From Psychroserpens sp. NJDZ02 (GTDB taxonomy: Bacteria > Bacteroidota > Bacteroidia > Flavobacteriales > Flavobacteriaceae): 64,000 nt of DNA. Numbering within the stretch: the stretch's first letter is position 1; each line of letters opens with the position of its first letter. The translations under genes and the position numbers were made by a program. Below, piece by piece: positions 8,934 to 18,481 of this stretch. The stretch is taken from contig NZ_CP039451.1 of assembly GCF_004843725.1 (NCBI RefSeq), forward strand, positions 4,160,001 through 4,224,000, written 5' to 3'. The notes under the pieces were generated by a model. The model ran no database searches, had not been told where the DNA came from, and worked only from the letters and a program-made list of their open reading frames with translations.

Positions 8934-9560
8934 TTACATCAGTCCACCAAAAAAGAGGTGACAGCCTATAAATCCAATAACGGATAAAATAACCCCTACT
9001 AAAAATACATTAAAGGATTTACGTAAGAGTTTAAATTTTCTGTCAATCGTTTTCCCTAGATAAAAGGTGTCTTTTGCAATGGTTTTATACAATTCATCTC
9101 CTTGACTCATTAACTACGTAATACTATCCACATATTCAGCTTCCTCCATATCTTGAAAATTACCATAAAACATAAGATTCCGTGTGCCTTTATCGCCATG
9201 TACTAGTTCTGGACGTGTTGCAAATATCGCGTATGTTATAGAGATTAAATTAGTCATCAAAATCATTACCACAGGAAAAATAAGATGTGGATCTGCAGCT
9301 AACTGACTCATAACAGTCCCAATAATTAATGACAATATTAACGCATTAATCGAAATAAGAATGTTAGATTTTCTATCTATCATCGTATTTAAGGTACACT
9401 GATTTTTGGATAATAAACGAAACAACGTTTCGACACCACGCTCCGACCTTGGTTCAATTTTAGCTAACTTCTTCTTTAAAGACTTAAGGGTGTCCTTATC
9501 GATCTTTAACGCGTCCATTAAATAGTTATCTTCTACTTTTTCTGCTTTTTTACTGCTCAT
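8934..9560 (-). pseudogene. DUF5706 / Pycsar-effector-like membrane protein, interrupted by an in-frame TAG
   Basis: The first part (9560-9114, 148 residues) has the DUF5706 signature RGVETLFRLLSKNQ...MIDRKSNILISINALI and two transmembrane helices; family members are membrane effectors in Pycsar cyclic-nucleotide defence or unlinked homologues. A TAG at 9116-9114 ends it after VDSIT, but the frame continues without a gap as L-MSQGDELYKTIAKDTFYLGK and a further helix to a TAA at 8936-8934; family proteins run straight through this point. The tail could be translated separately from the ATG at 9110 (58 residues). No nucleotide cyclase gene is nearby, and the N-terminal HD domain of many relatives is absent. 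Either a nonsense mutation, a split gene or a sequencing error. Confidence 0.75.
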
Positions 9561-9582
9561 ATCATTCCTTTACAAATACAAT

Positions 9583-10326
9583 TTATTTTGTTTGTAGTTG
9601 ACTTATAGCTTGCTTAAAAAAAGAAACACCTTCAGCTACTGTGGTCTCTGACAATTCTAAAATAGCACCAGTAAAACCATCCGATTTCCATTGGCCTATC
9701 TCTAATTTTGGAAAATCAGAAGTCGGCATTGTTTTTCCATTTTTATACCCAGATATATAAAAATAGAATGTCTTTGAGACACTATCAGGAATCGCTAAGC
9801 CCAATCCAATGGTGATATTACTATCTGGAAATGCTGTATAAATACCCGTATCAAAATGATGCGGCCAAACTCTACATGGCGTATTTAAGTGGTAGACCTC
9901 TTTTATTTTTTCAATGACTTCCTCCGCTAATACACGTTGTGCTGTCAAGACTTTAAGTTTATCAGTATTAGATAATTTAAAAGTATAAGTCGCGTCTATA
10001 GTATAAGGTAAGTCATAATGAAACTTATAGCTATATAATTTATTAAGATTACTTTTTGCGGTGTTTGAAAGCCATTTTAAAATTGTACTGTGCGTCTCAC
10101 CATCCAAATTAAAACTGGTCCTTTCTGTTTTAGAGTTCCATACTAATGCAAAATTATTATAATCTAAACCCAATACGTCTTCATTTTCTGAAAGTGCGTG
10201 CGTATATAAACAGTGGTCTGTTATACTAAAACCTAAATTTGTATGACTATCGTCGTCTTTTTTTTCAAGAAAACTAATTCCTGCTGCAGCTAAATATTGT
10301 GCTGCTAAATGCATTTGTTTTTCCAT
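9583..10326 (-). CDS. Conserved hypothetical protein (247 residues)
   Basis: Not recognised with confidence. Soluble, no signal peptide or membrane segment. Visible features: a CRVWPHHFDTG motif near residue 155, a following GLGLAIPDS and FYFYISGYK, and a tryptophan/glycine-rich end (IGQWKSDGFTGAILELS). The clustered His-His-Asp could be a ligand site, which is inference only. It lies 22 bp upstream of the DUF5706 gene on the same strand and may share its transcript. Confidence 0.75.
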   Translation of the reverse strand: MEKQMHLAAQYLAAAGISFLEKKDDDSHTNLGFSITDHCLYTHALSENEDVLGLDYNNFALVWNSKTERTSFNLDGETHSTILKWLSNTAKSNLNKLYSYKFHYDLPYTIDATYTFKLSNTDKLKVLTAQRVLAEEVIEKIKEVYHLNTPCRVWPHHFDTGIYTAFPDSNITIGLGLAIPDSVSKTFYFYISGYKNGKTMPTSDFPKLEIGQWKSDGFTGAILELSETTVAEGVSFFKQAISQLQTK

Positions 10327-10449
10327 AATATAGTATTGTATTCCTCCGTAATTAAAAAACTATTCGTTGGTGAATTTATGTCTCAAAAATTGACTAAAAC
10401 TAAATTTTGTTTAGGTTTGTGCCCTAATTATGTCAAGTATTTTTTATTA

Positions 10450-13400
10450 TTAGAATGCTAGACTTAGTAATATATTTAATCGCCCACCTTCATCCGAACT
10501 AAAATAGCCGAAGTTAGCAGTTGTAAATCCAGCAATGTTAAAAAACACACCACCACCTGGAGACGTATGCCATTCATTAGAGCTATCATTCTCTACCCAA
10601 ACACGTCCATAATCAAATCCACCATAAAGTCCATAAGAAATAGGAATAAGCGCATTACGTATTTTACCTAAAGATAGTCTTACATCCGAATTATGGTAAA
10701 AGGCACTTTTACCACTAAAACGCTCTTGTCTAAACCCTCTTAAGCCATCACCATCACCAATAGACGCCGCTTGATGAAATTCGAACTCGTCACTCAAATT
10801 AAAATGCCCTTTAAGCTTTGTCGCGAATACTAAAATACCACGACTGTCTATTTTTTTTGTTAGTCTAAGTTCTGGTATGATGTATGAAAAACCTCTGTCT
10901 TCATCAAAATTAGCTTTATATCCTGCGGTTAGTTTAAAGCCTATCCCCAATTTAGGTAGCGCTGGGTTATCAAAATTTTTATATTCGTAAGACGATTCAA
11001 TTCCAAAAAAATCTTGACCTTCAAATACGTTTGGGTTAACACCACTTACGGTTATAAAGCGGCCTGATGTCTTTTCTGCTTCAATGCCCTCATAACTTAC
11101 ACCTAATTTAATGATGCTTCCATAATAGCCTCTATAAATTAATGCTGGTGCTAATGCTAAGGTCTGTAATCGTACTCTATTAAAATTCAAATCTAAATCA
11201 TCGTCAAAATTTGGTGTTTCATTTCCAAATCCAAAAAAATTATTCGTATAATTTGAAGAGGAATAGCCTCCTTTAATCCCAAGATTAATCTTATCAAAGA
11301 CATTAGCAAACTCTCCAGAATAATCCACATCAATACCTGAGGTATTAGTAACATAAGCCACACTTAAACTGTGTTTAGCTGTAAAAGGATTCCGGTGTAA
11401 TGAATTTTTTGTGTAGTTTAAAGTCGCACCAAATTTTAATCCATCGTCGGTATTAGAAGCGATAATCGGCAGGATGTTTCTAACATCTCTACGGTTTTTC
11501 TTAAAATAGTACGTGTTTAAATCATAGTCGTCAGAAAGTGTTTTAGAAACTGGAGTTTCAAACGTGTTTGGTTTTGATTTCTGATCAAACACACGAAGAT
11601 TCCGTTTATTATTGATGCGATACGTATCATTATTTTGTCCCCCAATCAATTTGATTTTAATGTACTTATTACTCGTTCCATTCACTTCAAAAATATCTTT
11701 GTCATCCAATCCATAAATCCATAATTCGTTAGTTATAGCTTTATCATAATCAACATCTAAATACTTATCTGTTTTTTCTCCTTTTTTAATGCGGTAGACA
11801 CTAACATTCGTGATACCGTTTGGTTTACGCGTAATCACAAAATGATCATCTTTATCGGTTCCTGTAATAATAACACCAGAGCGAAGGTATTCATATAGAC
11901 TAACCGCATTTTCTTCAACTTTTGCTAACCGTTCTAATAAGGCCTTTTTTGTTCTTGCTACTTTGGTTTGATCAATTTCTTTAGGAAAATTACTAAAGGC
12001 TTTATCAATAATTTCAGGAGTCAAGTTTTCTTTTATAAAACGTGCTTCACGCAACCAATCGTCTTGAGTATGCTTAGTCAACACTGCAAAATCAACATCA
12101 TCTCCAGCATCATTAAACCAGCGTGTCTCCTTATAGTTTCCGTTATAACGTTGCATAAAACGCATTGGCGGACTTAAAGCCGTTAAAGCCCCCAACATAA
12201 AACCATCAAAATCGGAATAAGCTTGATCACGATCTCTAGGAATAGGCTCATACAAATCGGTACCATCTTCTTGTTTTTGCACTGCCCAACGCCATTGGTC
12301 TGCATGCCTATCAAAATCACCAATAATATTATCGAATAAACGAGTTCTGATATATAAACTCTCATTTATCGCTATTTTATCTTTTCTACGTAGCTTATCC
12401 AGTAAGTCGGTTGTACTTTCTATGGTATTAGTACTTCCCAGACTAGCGACAGCTTTATGGCCGTCAGTAATACGCTCTTCAATAAAATAAATTTTATTTC
12501 CAAAAGCTTCATTATAATTCTCTAAAGCCTTTTGTTTTGGGATGTAATACATTTTAGTATTGGCATGATAAACATCTATCGCATCAGACAAATCACCAAT
12601 AGTTAAACTTCCATAAGGGTTTGCGGTAGTCCAATAATCTTGTAATAATTGAATAAAGTAAGTATCCTCAACATCTGGCTCTAAGTATTCTGTTTTAAAC
12701 AGAAAATATTGAATAAAACGCAACGCACTTTTTTTTGCCGAACGCATCGCGAATTCACGACCATCTTTTGTTTCCAAACGTAATGAGTTGGTTTGATGCC
12801 CTCCTCCTTTTCTAATAATAGACAAACCACCATATAAGGTATCTAAAAGTGCCGTTTTGACATTTATGGGCGTGGCATAATCCTTTCTAAAATGTTCTCC
12901 CCAAACCATTTTATAAAAATCAGAACGCTCTAATTCTTCCGGCTTATATATAGATGCTTTGACGTAGTCTGGTGTTTCTGTTTCATTAAAATCTGGCATG
13001 ACGACCTCATCTAATGGTTTTATTATTTCTGAAGTAAATAAAGGTGTTGTAAAATTATTAGATTCGCCATAAAAAGCCATCCACAACGCCCCATTCTTAT
13101 AATCTATAATTTTTGTAAATCCCTTTTCATTAATGGCGGCTAAACTATGATTTCCTTGTTTTGCATTTTGAATTTGTCCTCCTGCACCGCTAATAATGGT
13201 TGGTATCTTTTTTTCTATAATAAATTGCATGTTTTGCTCAAGTCCAGATAGAAAAACAACATTTTTGGATTGTTGTGCAATAGTTAATAAACGTTTACTA
13301 TACGCCTCATAATACGTATTATTCAAATTTTGCGACCCAATACCAAAAGTATAAGCATTACCATGTTTACCATAAGAAGCAATAGGATGATACATGGCAA

Positions 13401-14010
13401 TAAGCACTGTTTTTCCTTGGCTTTTTATAATTTCATGTTCGACTTCGACATAAAATTCTGTTTTATTTTTAATATCACAAGCGTCATTAATATTCGGAAT
13501 ATTATCCCAATCTGCCAAAGCCCATTGCGAATCTAAAATTAACAAATCGATGTTGTCATTAATTTCAATTTTTTCTAGAGGGCATCCTTTTTCTGGTTGA
13601 AAAATATTTTTATTATCAAAAAGGTCTTCTAAATAGTTTTCTTGGTCTTTAAGCCCTTTTAAACCGGATTTCCAATCTGAAAAACCAGGAATAAAATACA
13701 TGCGTTTTGAAAATGGTTGTAATACCTCTGCATAGCGCTTTAAATTAGCTTTACTACTATTCTGATCAGACACTCCTTTATTAGACGCATTATTACCTAA
13801 GAGTAATAAGGTCGCCTCTGTATCGTTTTCTAAGGCTTTAGCAAGTGCTGTAACAACAGGATTACTTTCGTTAGTATTAGAAGTCGCTAAATTACCTGTA
13901 GCATAAAACGAGTGCGATATTGGTGTATTTGGTAGTGCTTTTTCGTCTTGCGCATAGGTAAAACCTACAATAAAAAGGGACAATAACGAATTAAATAATC
14001 TTTTATTCAT
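10450..14010 (-). CDS. Outer-membrane protein: inactive phosphoesterase-like domain, kinase-like middle, BamA/Omp85-type barrel
   Basis: 1186 residues with signal peptide (ends near FTYAQ). Residues about 30-330 align to secreted calcineurin-like phosphoesterases, but the metal ligands are replaced: the GD/GDN/GNHD/HH/GHDH series reads TGN, LLLLGNN, IPGFSDW, AMYHP and SGLEQN. The middle (about 380-640) contains IGDFDRHADQWRW and PIPRDRDQAYSDFDG, which resemble the catalytic and metal loops of HipA/Fam20-like kinases. The C-terminus (about 840-1186) is a beta-barrel with GLRGFRQERFSG, as in the surface-antigen/Omp85 family, and ends in an aromatic residue. Likely an outer-membrane protein with a periplasmic head; the function is unknown. 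Confidence 0.85.
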   Translation of the reverse strand: MNKRLFNSLLSLFIVGFTYAQDEKALPNTPISHSFYATGNLATSNTNESNPVVTALAKALENDTEATLLLLGNNASNKGVSDQNSSKANLKRYAEVLQPFSKRMYFIPGFSDWKSGLKGLKDQENYLEDLFDNKNIFQPEKGCPLEKIEINDNIDLLILDSQWALADWDNIPNINDACDIKNKTEFYVEVEHEIIKSQGKTVLIAMYHPIASYGKHGNAYTFGIGSQNLNNTYYEAYSKRLLTIAQQSKNVVFLSGLEQNMQFIIEKKIPTIISGAGGQIQNAKQGNHSLAAINEKGFTKIIDYKNGALWMAFYGESNNFTTPLFTSEIIKPLDEVVMPDFNETETPDYVKASIYKPEELERSDFYKMVWGEHFRKDYATPINVKTALLDTLYGGLSIIRKGGGHQTNSLRLETKDGREFAMRSAKKSALRFIQYFLFKTEYLEPDVEDTYFIQLLQDYWTTANPYGSLTIGDLSDAIDVYHANTKMYYIPKQKALENYNEAFGNKIYFIEERITDGHKAVASLGSTNTIESTTDLLDKLRRKDKIAINESLYIRTRLFDNIIGDFDRHADQWRWAVQKQEDGTDLYEPIPRDRDQAYSDFDGFMLGALTALSPPMRFMQRYNGNYKETRWFNDAGDDVDFAVLTKHTQDDWLREARFIKENLTPEIIDKAFSNFPKEIDQTKVARTKKALLERLAKVEENAVSLYEYLRSGVIITGTDKDDHFVITRKPNGITNVSVYRIKKGEKTDKYLDVDYDKAITNELWIYGLDDKDIFEVNGTSNKYIKIKLIGGQNNDTYRINNKRNLRVFDQKSKPNTFETPVSKTLSDDYDLNTYYFKKNRRDVRNILPIIASNTDDGLKFGATLNYTKNSLHRNPFTAKHSLSVAYVTNTSGIDVDYSGEFANVFDKINLGIKGGYSSSNYTNNFFGFGNETPNFDDDLDLNFNRVRLQTLALAPALIYRGYYGSIIKLGVSYEGIEAEKTSGRFITVSGVNPNVFEGQDFFGIESSYEYKNFDNPALPKLGIGFKLTAGYKANFDEDRGFSYIIPELRLTKKIDSRGILVFATKLKGHFNLSDEFEFHQAASIGDGDGLRGFRQERFSGKSAFYHNSDVRLSLGKIRNALIPISYGLYGGFDYGRVWVENDSSNEWHTSPGGGVFFNIAGFTTANFGYFSSDEGGRLNILLSLAF

Positions 14011-14257
14011 GTGTTAGTTATTTGGTTGTGATCAGGGAATCAATATTATAACGATCGCATGTATTATACAAAATAAGCCCTGGTTTTAAATTTCTTTTAA
14101 TTTATTATACGATGTCTTTAATTCTTAATTAATTTAAATCGTATTACAAAAACAGCCGCTCTATAATCCTTATAATATGACAGTTACATAGTACTTGATT
14201 TTTAGACGCAATAAATTATAAAACTAACACACTTGATTACATAAAAAAAGTAACAAG

Positions 14258-17215
14258 CTAATTATTTCTAGGATCTTGTACTACTGAAAGTTTCCTACTC
14301 CAAACCACACTCATACTATAAAAACCGAATCTATCTGTTATTTTTCCATAACAAGCATAAACCCCTAACCCATTAACAGGAAATTGATGGACCACATTTG
14401 TAAAATGTACCGCATCAAAATAGTCTCCGTTTTTATCTACAAACGTACTTAAGCGCATCAATTTACCTTGTGTTGTTTTATTAAAACGCGTGGTCACTAA
14501 ATTACCGTAAATAAGTATTGTTTTATTAACAAACAGATGCATTTGGGAGGCCAACACATCACCTTCCATAGGTTCACTTACTAAATCAAAATAATTGCAT
14601 AACGGAAAACCAATCAATTCCATTTCGTCATAAGCATTTTCAATCCAATTATTATCTAATTTTGGTAAAGTGAATTGTTTATGCTCCGTTTTAAACAGTT
14701 TGGATTGTATGGTGTCTTTTCCTTTGGCATTCAATTTAAAAATAGCTTTCCAAAGCAATTCTACTTTAGGGATATTGGTAAATCTAAAGGCATTACTTCT
14801 AATTAAAATGGTGAGTTGTTCGATACTAATCAAAATCCTATCAATAAAATCGTCCAAAGAGGTAAACGGTCCGTGTAACTGACGCTCCGTCAATAGGCGT
14901 TTGATGGTATAAGCCTCTAAACTTTTTAAATACCCCAACCCTAAATAAATAGACGTATCAATCAACCTATTGGGATGATCACTAGTATTTACACAAGGCA
15001 AACAAATGGTGGCGCCTTGCTGTCTAGCTTCATGAAAATAATGTTCTGCACTATAAAAACCACCACCATTATTAAGTACAGCGGTCATAAACTCTAACGG
15101 GAAATAACATTTTAAATACAAACTCTGATAACTTTCTACAGCGTACGATGCCGAATGTCCTTTCGCGAAAGCGTAACCCGCAAAACTTTTAATTTGGTTC
15201 CAGACTTCAAAAATTAAAGCGTCAGCATATCCTTTTTTTCTGCAATTAGCAATAAATTTTTCTTCGACAGCTTCAAACTCTTTTAAAGATCTATACTTAC
15301 CGCTCATACCACGTCTAAGCACATCTGCTTCGCCTAAAGTTAAATCGGCAAACTGATTAGCCACCTTCAACACATCCTCTTGATAAACCATCACACCATA
15401 AGTTTCTGGCATAATGTTATACAATATGGGATGTGCCTCTTTACGCTTTTCTGGCGTCCGATGGCGTTTAATAAACTCGTCTTTCATCCCAGAACCCGAT
15501 ACACCAGGTCTGATTATAGAACTTGCTGCCACCAAACCTAAATAATCTTGTGTTTGTAATTGCTGCATTAACCCACGCATTGCAGGAGACTCTACATAAT
15601 ACGCCCCAATTGCACCTCCTGATTTTAATAGATTATTAATGTTTGGATCTTTTTTAAAAGCTTCGACATTTGTAATATCTATTGGTGGTAATTCGGGTCT
15701 GTTTTCGGCAATAATTTCTAGCGCTTCTTTAATTTTTGCTAAACCACGTTGCCCTAAAATATCAAATTTAAAGACGCCAACATCTTCGGCAATATTCATA
15801 TCAAACTGCACGGTTGGATACCCTTTTGGAGGTAAATCTGTTGCCGAATAACAATGTACGGGTTGCTCTAAAATTAAGATTCCGGCGGAATGCACGCTTA
15901 AATGGTTTGGAAAGCCTTCAATTAACTTCCCATATTTTAAAACCAATTTCGAAATATCGTCTAAACTAGAAGCGTTGTAGCTGTTTTTACTTAGTTTGTC
16001 AATCTCTTCTTTCGGTAAACCGAAAACCTTCCCCAACTCTCTAACTACCGCACGATATTTAAACGTATTATAGGTTGCTAATAATGCGGTATGCTTAAAT
16101 CTTCTGAAAATATAGGCGGTAACATCATCCCGATCTTTCCAAGAAAAATCGATATCAAAATCTGGTGGAGATGCTCTAAAAGGATTGATAAAGCGTTCAA
16201 AATATAAATCTAACTCGATAGGATCTACATCTGTAATCCCGATAATATATGCCACAATACTATTGGCACCACTACCACGCCCAACATGAAAATACCCTTG
16301 GCTTTTAGCGTAAGACACGATATCGTGATTGATAAGAAAAAAGGACACAAAATGCATAGATTTGATGGTATCCAATTCGGTTTTTAAACGGGCATAAACT
16401 TTTGGTGTTGGATTAGCATAGCGTTTTGGCAAGCCTTGATCACACAATTGTTCTAATAACAAACAATCATTTTCAAACGAATCTGTGTATCGTTTCTGAT
16501 TTTGAGACTCTCGTTGATCGTCAAAACCAAACTCAATCTCACATTGGTCTAGCAACGCTTTTGTATTCTTTAGGACAAAAGGAAATTCAGCTACAGCTAT
16601 ATTTAATTGCTCTAAAGACCACATTTTATCTTCAGGATTACATTCCTCCGTTTTTTCAAGCTTACTTAATAGCGTGTTATTATCTATGGCTCTTAATAAC
16701 CGGTGGGCATTAAAATCCTTTTTATCTCTTACCGTCACAGGCTGCAATAAAACAATTTTGTGTTGCAATTGTTTTAAGGACGAAAATCTAAGTTTGCGCA
16801 AATCGGTAATAGACACCCCAATAAACTCGTGGTCAGCAAAGTTTTTTTTGTTTAGTTGTAAGACGTTTTCAAAAGGATAAATTATAAATGCATTATTAAA
16901 TGTTGGTGCCACCTCTGGTAATTGTAATTTTTGTTCAGAATGTTGCGACAAAAAGCTATTTAACGCTTTAAAACCCTCATTATTTTTTGCTAAACCAACA
17001 AAATGTTGTCGTGCGCCCGTCCTAAAATCAATACCAATTACAGGCTTAATATTACGTTTTTTAGCATGACGCACAAAATTTAAACACGCCGAGGTATTAT
17101 TAATATCTGTCAACGCCAGAGCCCTTATAGCATTAGCTTTTGCTAAATCTAAAAGATCGGTTTCAGAAAATGTTCCAAAACGCAAAGAGTAATATGAGTG
17201 ACAGTTTAAATACAT
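14258..17215 (-). CDS. DNA polymerase III alpha-like error-prone polymerase (short DnaE, ImuC/DnaE2-like)
   Basis: 985 residues, far shorter than the replicative DnaE of this phylum. The C-family catalytic aspartates are intact: PPDFDIDFSWKDRDDV and VFKFDILGQRGLAKIK. The N-terminal PHP domain (LNCHSYYS, ALTDINN) has lost histidines of the usual HxHSxYS and TDH motifs, so it should not be a working exonuclease. Its ATG overlaps the stop of the Y-family polymerase gene (TAATG at 17217-17213), so both are made together. With that partner and the LexA-like repressor next door it fits a translesion mutagenesis cassette, by analogy to imuB-dnaE2. Confidence 0.88.
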   Translation of the reverse strand: MYLNCHSYYSLRFGTFSETDLLDLAKANAIRALALTDINNTSACLNFVRHAKKRNIKPVIGIDFRTGARQHFVGLAKNNEGFKALNSFLSQHSEQKLQLPEVAPTFNNAFIIYPFENVLQLNKKNFADHEFIGVSITDLRKLRFSSLKQLQHKIVLLQPVTVRDKKDFNAHRLLRAIDNNTLLSKLEKTEECNPEDKMWSLEQLNIAVAEFPFVLKNTKALLDQCEIEFGFDDQRESQNQKRYTDSFENDCLLLEQLCDQGLPKRYANPTPKVYARLKTELDTIKSMHFVSFFLINHDIVSYAKSQGYFHVGRGSGANSIVAYIIGITDVDPIELDLYFERFINPFRASPPDFDIDFSWKDRDDVTAYIFRRFKHTALLATYNTFKYRAVVRELGKVFGLPKEEIDKLSKNSYNASSLDDISKLVLKYGKLIEGFPNHLSVHSAGILILEQPVHCYSATDLPPKGYPTVQFDMNIAEDVGVFKFDILGQRGLAKIKEALEIIAENRPELPPIDITNVEAFKKDPNINNLLKSGGAIGAYYVESPAMRGLMQQLQTQDYLGLVAASSIIRPGVSGSGMKDEFIKRHRTPEKRKEAHPILYNIMPETYGVMVYQEDVLKVANQFADLTLGEADVLRRGMSGKYRSLKEFEAVEEKFIANCRKKGYADALIFEVWNQIKSFAGYAFAKGHSASYAVESYQSLYLKCYFPLEFMTAVLNNGGGFYSAEHYFHEARQQGATICLPCVNTSDHPNRLIDTSIYLGLGYLKSLEAYTIKRLLTERQLHGPFTSLDDFIDRILISIEQLTILIRSNAFRFTNIPKVELLWKAIFKLNAKGKDTIQSKLFKTEHKQFTLPKLDNNWIENAYDEMELIGFPLCNYFDLVSEPMEGDVLASQMHLFVNKTILIYGNLVTTRFNKTTQGKLMRLSTFVDKNGDYFDAVHFTNVVHQFPVNGLGVYACYGKITDRFGFYSMSVVWSRKLSVVQDPRNN

Positions 17216-18429
17216 TATTGGTTACGGTGTGCTAATAAAACGGGAGGTTCGCCATTAAACGGGTTATTAAATCTACCAATGGTTTTGGCGCCCATTGCAG
17301 AGGCTCTCATAATACTTAAGTCGCCATATCTGTTTCTTATCGCATCCATTGCATTGTATAGATTTAGCATCTCTTCGGTATCATCAAAAAGGTTAATTTG
17401 ATAATTACCAGTCACTATATCGCTAATCTTAACACCTACCAAACGGATTAATAATCGGCGTTGGTATAGTTTTTCAAACAGCTCTAATACTTTTGGGATA
17501 ATCACATGGTCTGCACTAGAATAAGTGATTTTAACCTGTTTGGTGTACGTATTAAAATCCGAATACCTGATTTTGACACTTAATGTGCCAGCTAGTTTAT
17601 TGCCTTTTCTTAATTGAAAGGCTAAATTTTCTGCCATAGCAAAAATGGTGGTTCTAAGCTTAACCATATCGATGGTATCTTTTCCAAACGTGCGTTCTGT
17701 AGACAAAGATTTACGTTCATAAAACGGGACCAACGGTGGATTATCAATACCATGGGCACGCTTCCAAATAGTCTGTCCGTTTTTACCCAATGCGCTAATC
17801 ATCATTTCTAATGGCATTTGTTGGATAACACTAATTTTATCCACACCCAAACCTCTTAACACCTGGTACGTTTTCTCTCCAACCGATGGTATTTTACGAA
17901 TGGATAATGGGGCTAAAAAATCTTTTTCAAATCCTGAATCTATCTGTAATTGATTATTCGGTTTTGCTTCTCCTGTAGCCACTTTAGATACTATTTTATT
18001 GGCTGATAATCCAAACGAAATTGGTAATCCTGTATTTTTAATGATGCTTTGACGGAGCTCTGACGCGTATTTATAACACCCATAAAACTTATCCATGCCT
18101 GATAAATCTACATAAAACTCGTCAACACTCGCTTTTTCAAAAACTGGTGATTTTTCTTTAATAATTTCTGTTACTAGATGTGAGTATTTGGTGTAAATGG
18201 ACGCATCACCTCTAATTACTGTAGCTTCTGGACATAACCGTCTTGCCACTTTCATGGACATACCAGAATGCACACCAAAACCTCTAGTCTCATAACTACA
18301 CGCAGCGACCACACCTCTATCACCGGTCCCACCAACTAATAACGGTCTGTTTTGCAAACGACTATCTATTAGTCGCTCGCAAGAGACAAAAAACGTGTCT
18401 AAATCTAGATGTAAAATATTATTTTGCAT
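17215..18429 (-). CDS. Y-family DNA polymerase (DinB/UmuC type)
   Basis: Translesion polymerase of 404 residues. Catalytic motifs LDLDTFFVSCERL (start) and ASVDEFYVDLSG (about residues 102-113) carry the acidic residues; helix-hairpin-helix region around IPSVGEKTYQVLRGLG; little-finger domain follows. QINLF near residue 345 is a candidate sliding-clamp-binding motif. First gene of the leftward operon with the short DnaE, controlled from the divergent region shared with the S24 repressor. All active-site residues are present, unlike ImuB proteins, so it should be catalytically active. Confidence 0.92.
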   Translation of the reverse strand: MQNNILHLDLDTFFVSCERLIDSRLQNRPLLVGGTGDRGVVAACSYETRGFGVHSGMSMKVARRLCPEATVIRGDASIYTKYSHLVTEIIKEKSPVFEKASVDEFYVDLSGMDKFYGCYKYASELRQSIIKNTGLPISFGLSANKIVSKVATGEAKPNNQLQIDSGFEKDFLAPLSIRKIPSVGEKTYQVLRGLGVDKISVIQQMPLEMMISALGKNGQTIWKRAHGIDNPPLVPFYERKSLSTERTFGKDTIDMVKLRTTIFAMAENLAFQLRKGNKLAGTLSVKIRYSDFNTYTKQVKITYSSADHVIIPKVLELFEKLYQRRLLIRLVGVKISDIVTGNYQINLFDDTEEMLNLYNAMDAIRNRYGDLSIMRASAMGAKTIGRFNNPFNGEPPVLLAHRNQ

Positions 18430-18481
18430 GCTACAAACTTAGCTACATATTTAAGTATTTATTGCTTACATTTGTAGTATT
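18430..18481. promoter_or_regulatory. Divergent control region with paired promoters and CTACAAA operators
   Basis: Rightward -7 element TACATTTG (18467-18474) and leftward TAAGTTTG (18440-18433), each running into TTTGTAG and the start codon within about 10 bp, so both mRNAs may be nearly leaderless. CTACAAA (18431-18437), GCTACATA (18442-18449) and TTTGTAG (18471-18477) are repeated or inverted half-sites that cover the promoters, as expected for operators of the adjacent S24 repressor. No TTG -33 box is seen for either promoter. Confidence 0.6.
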
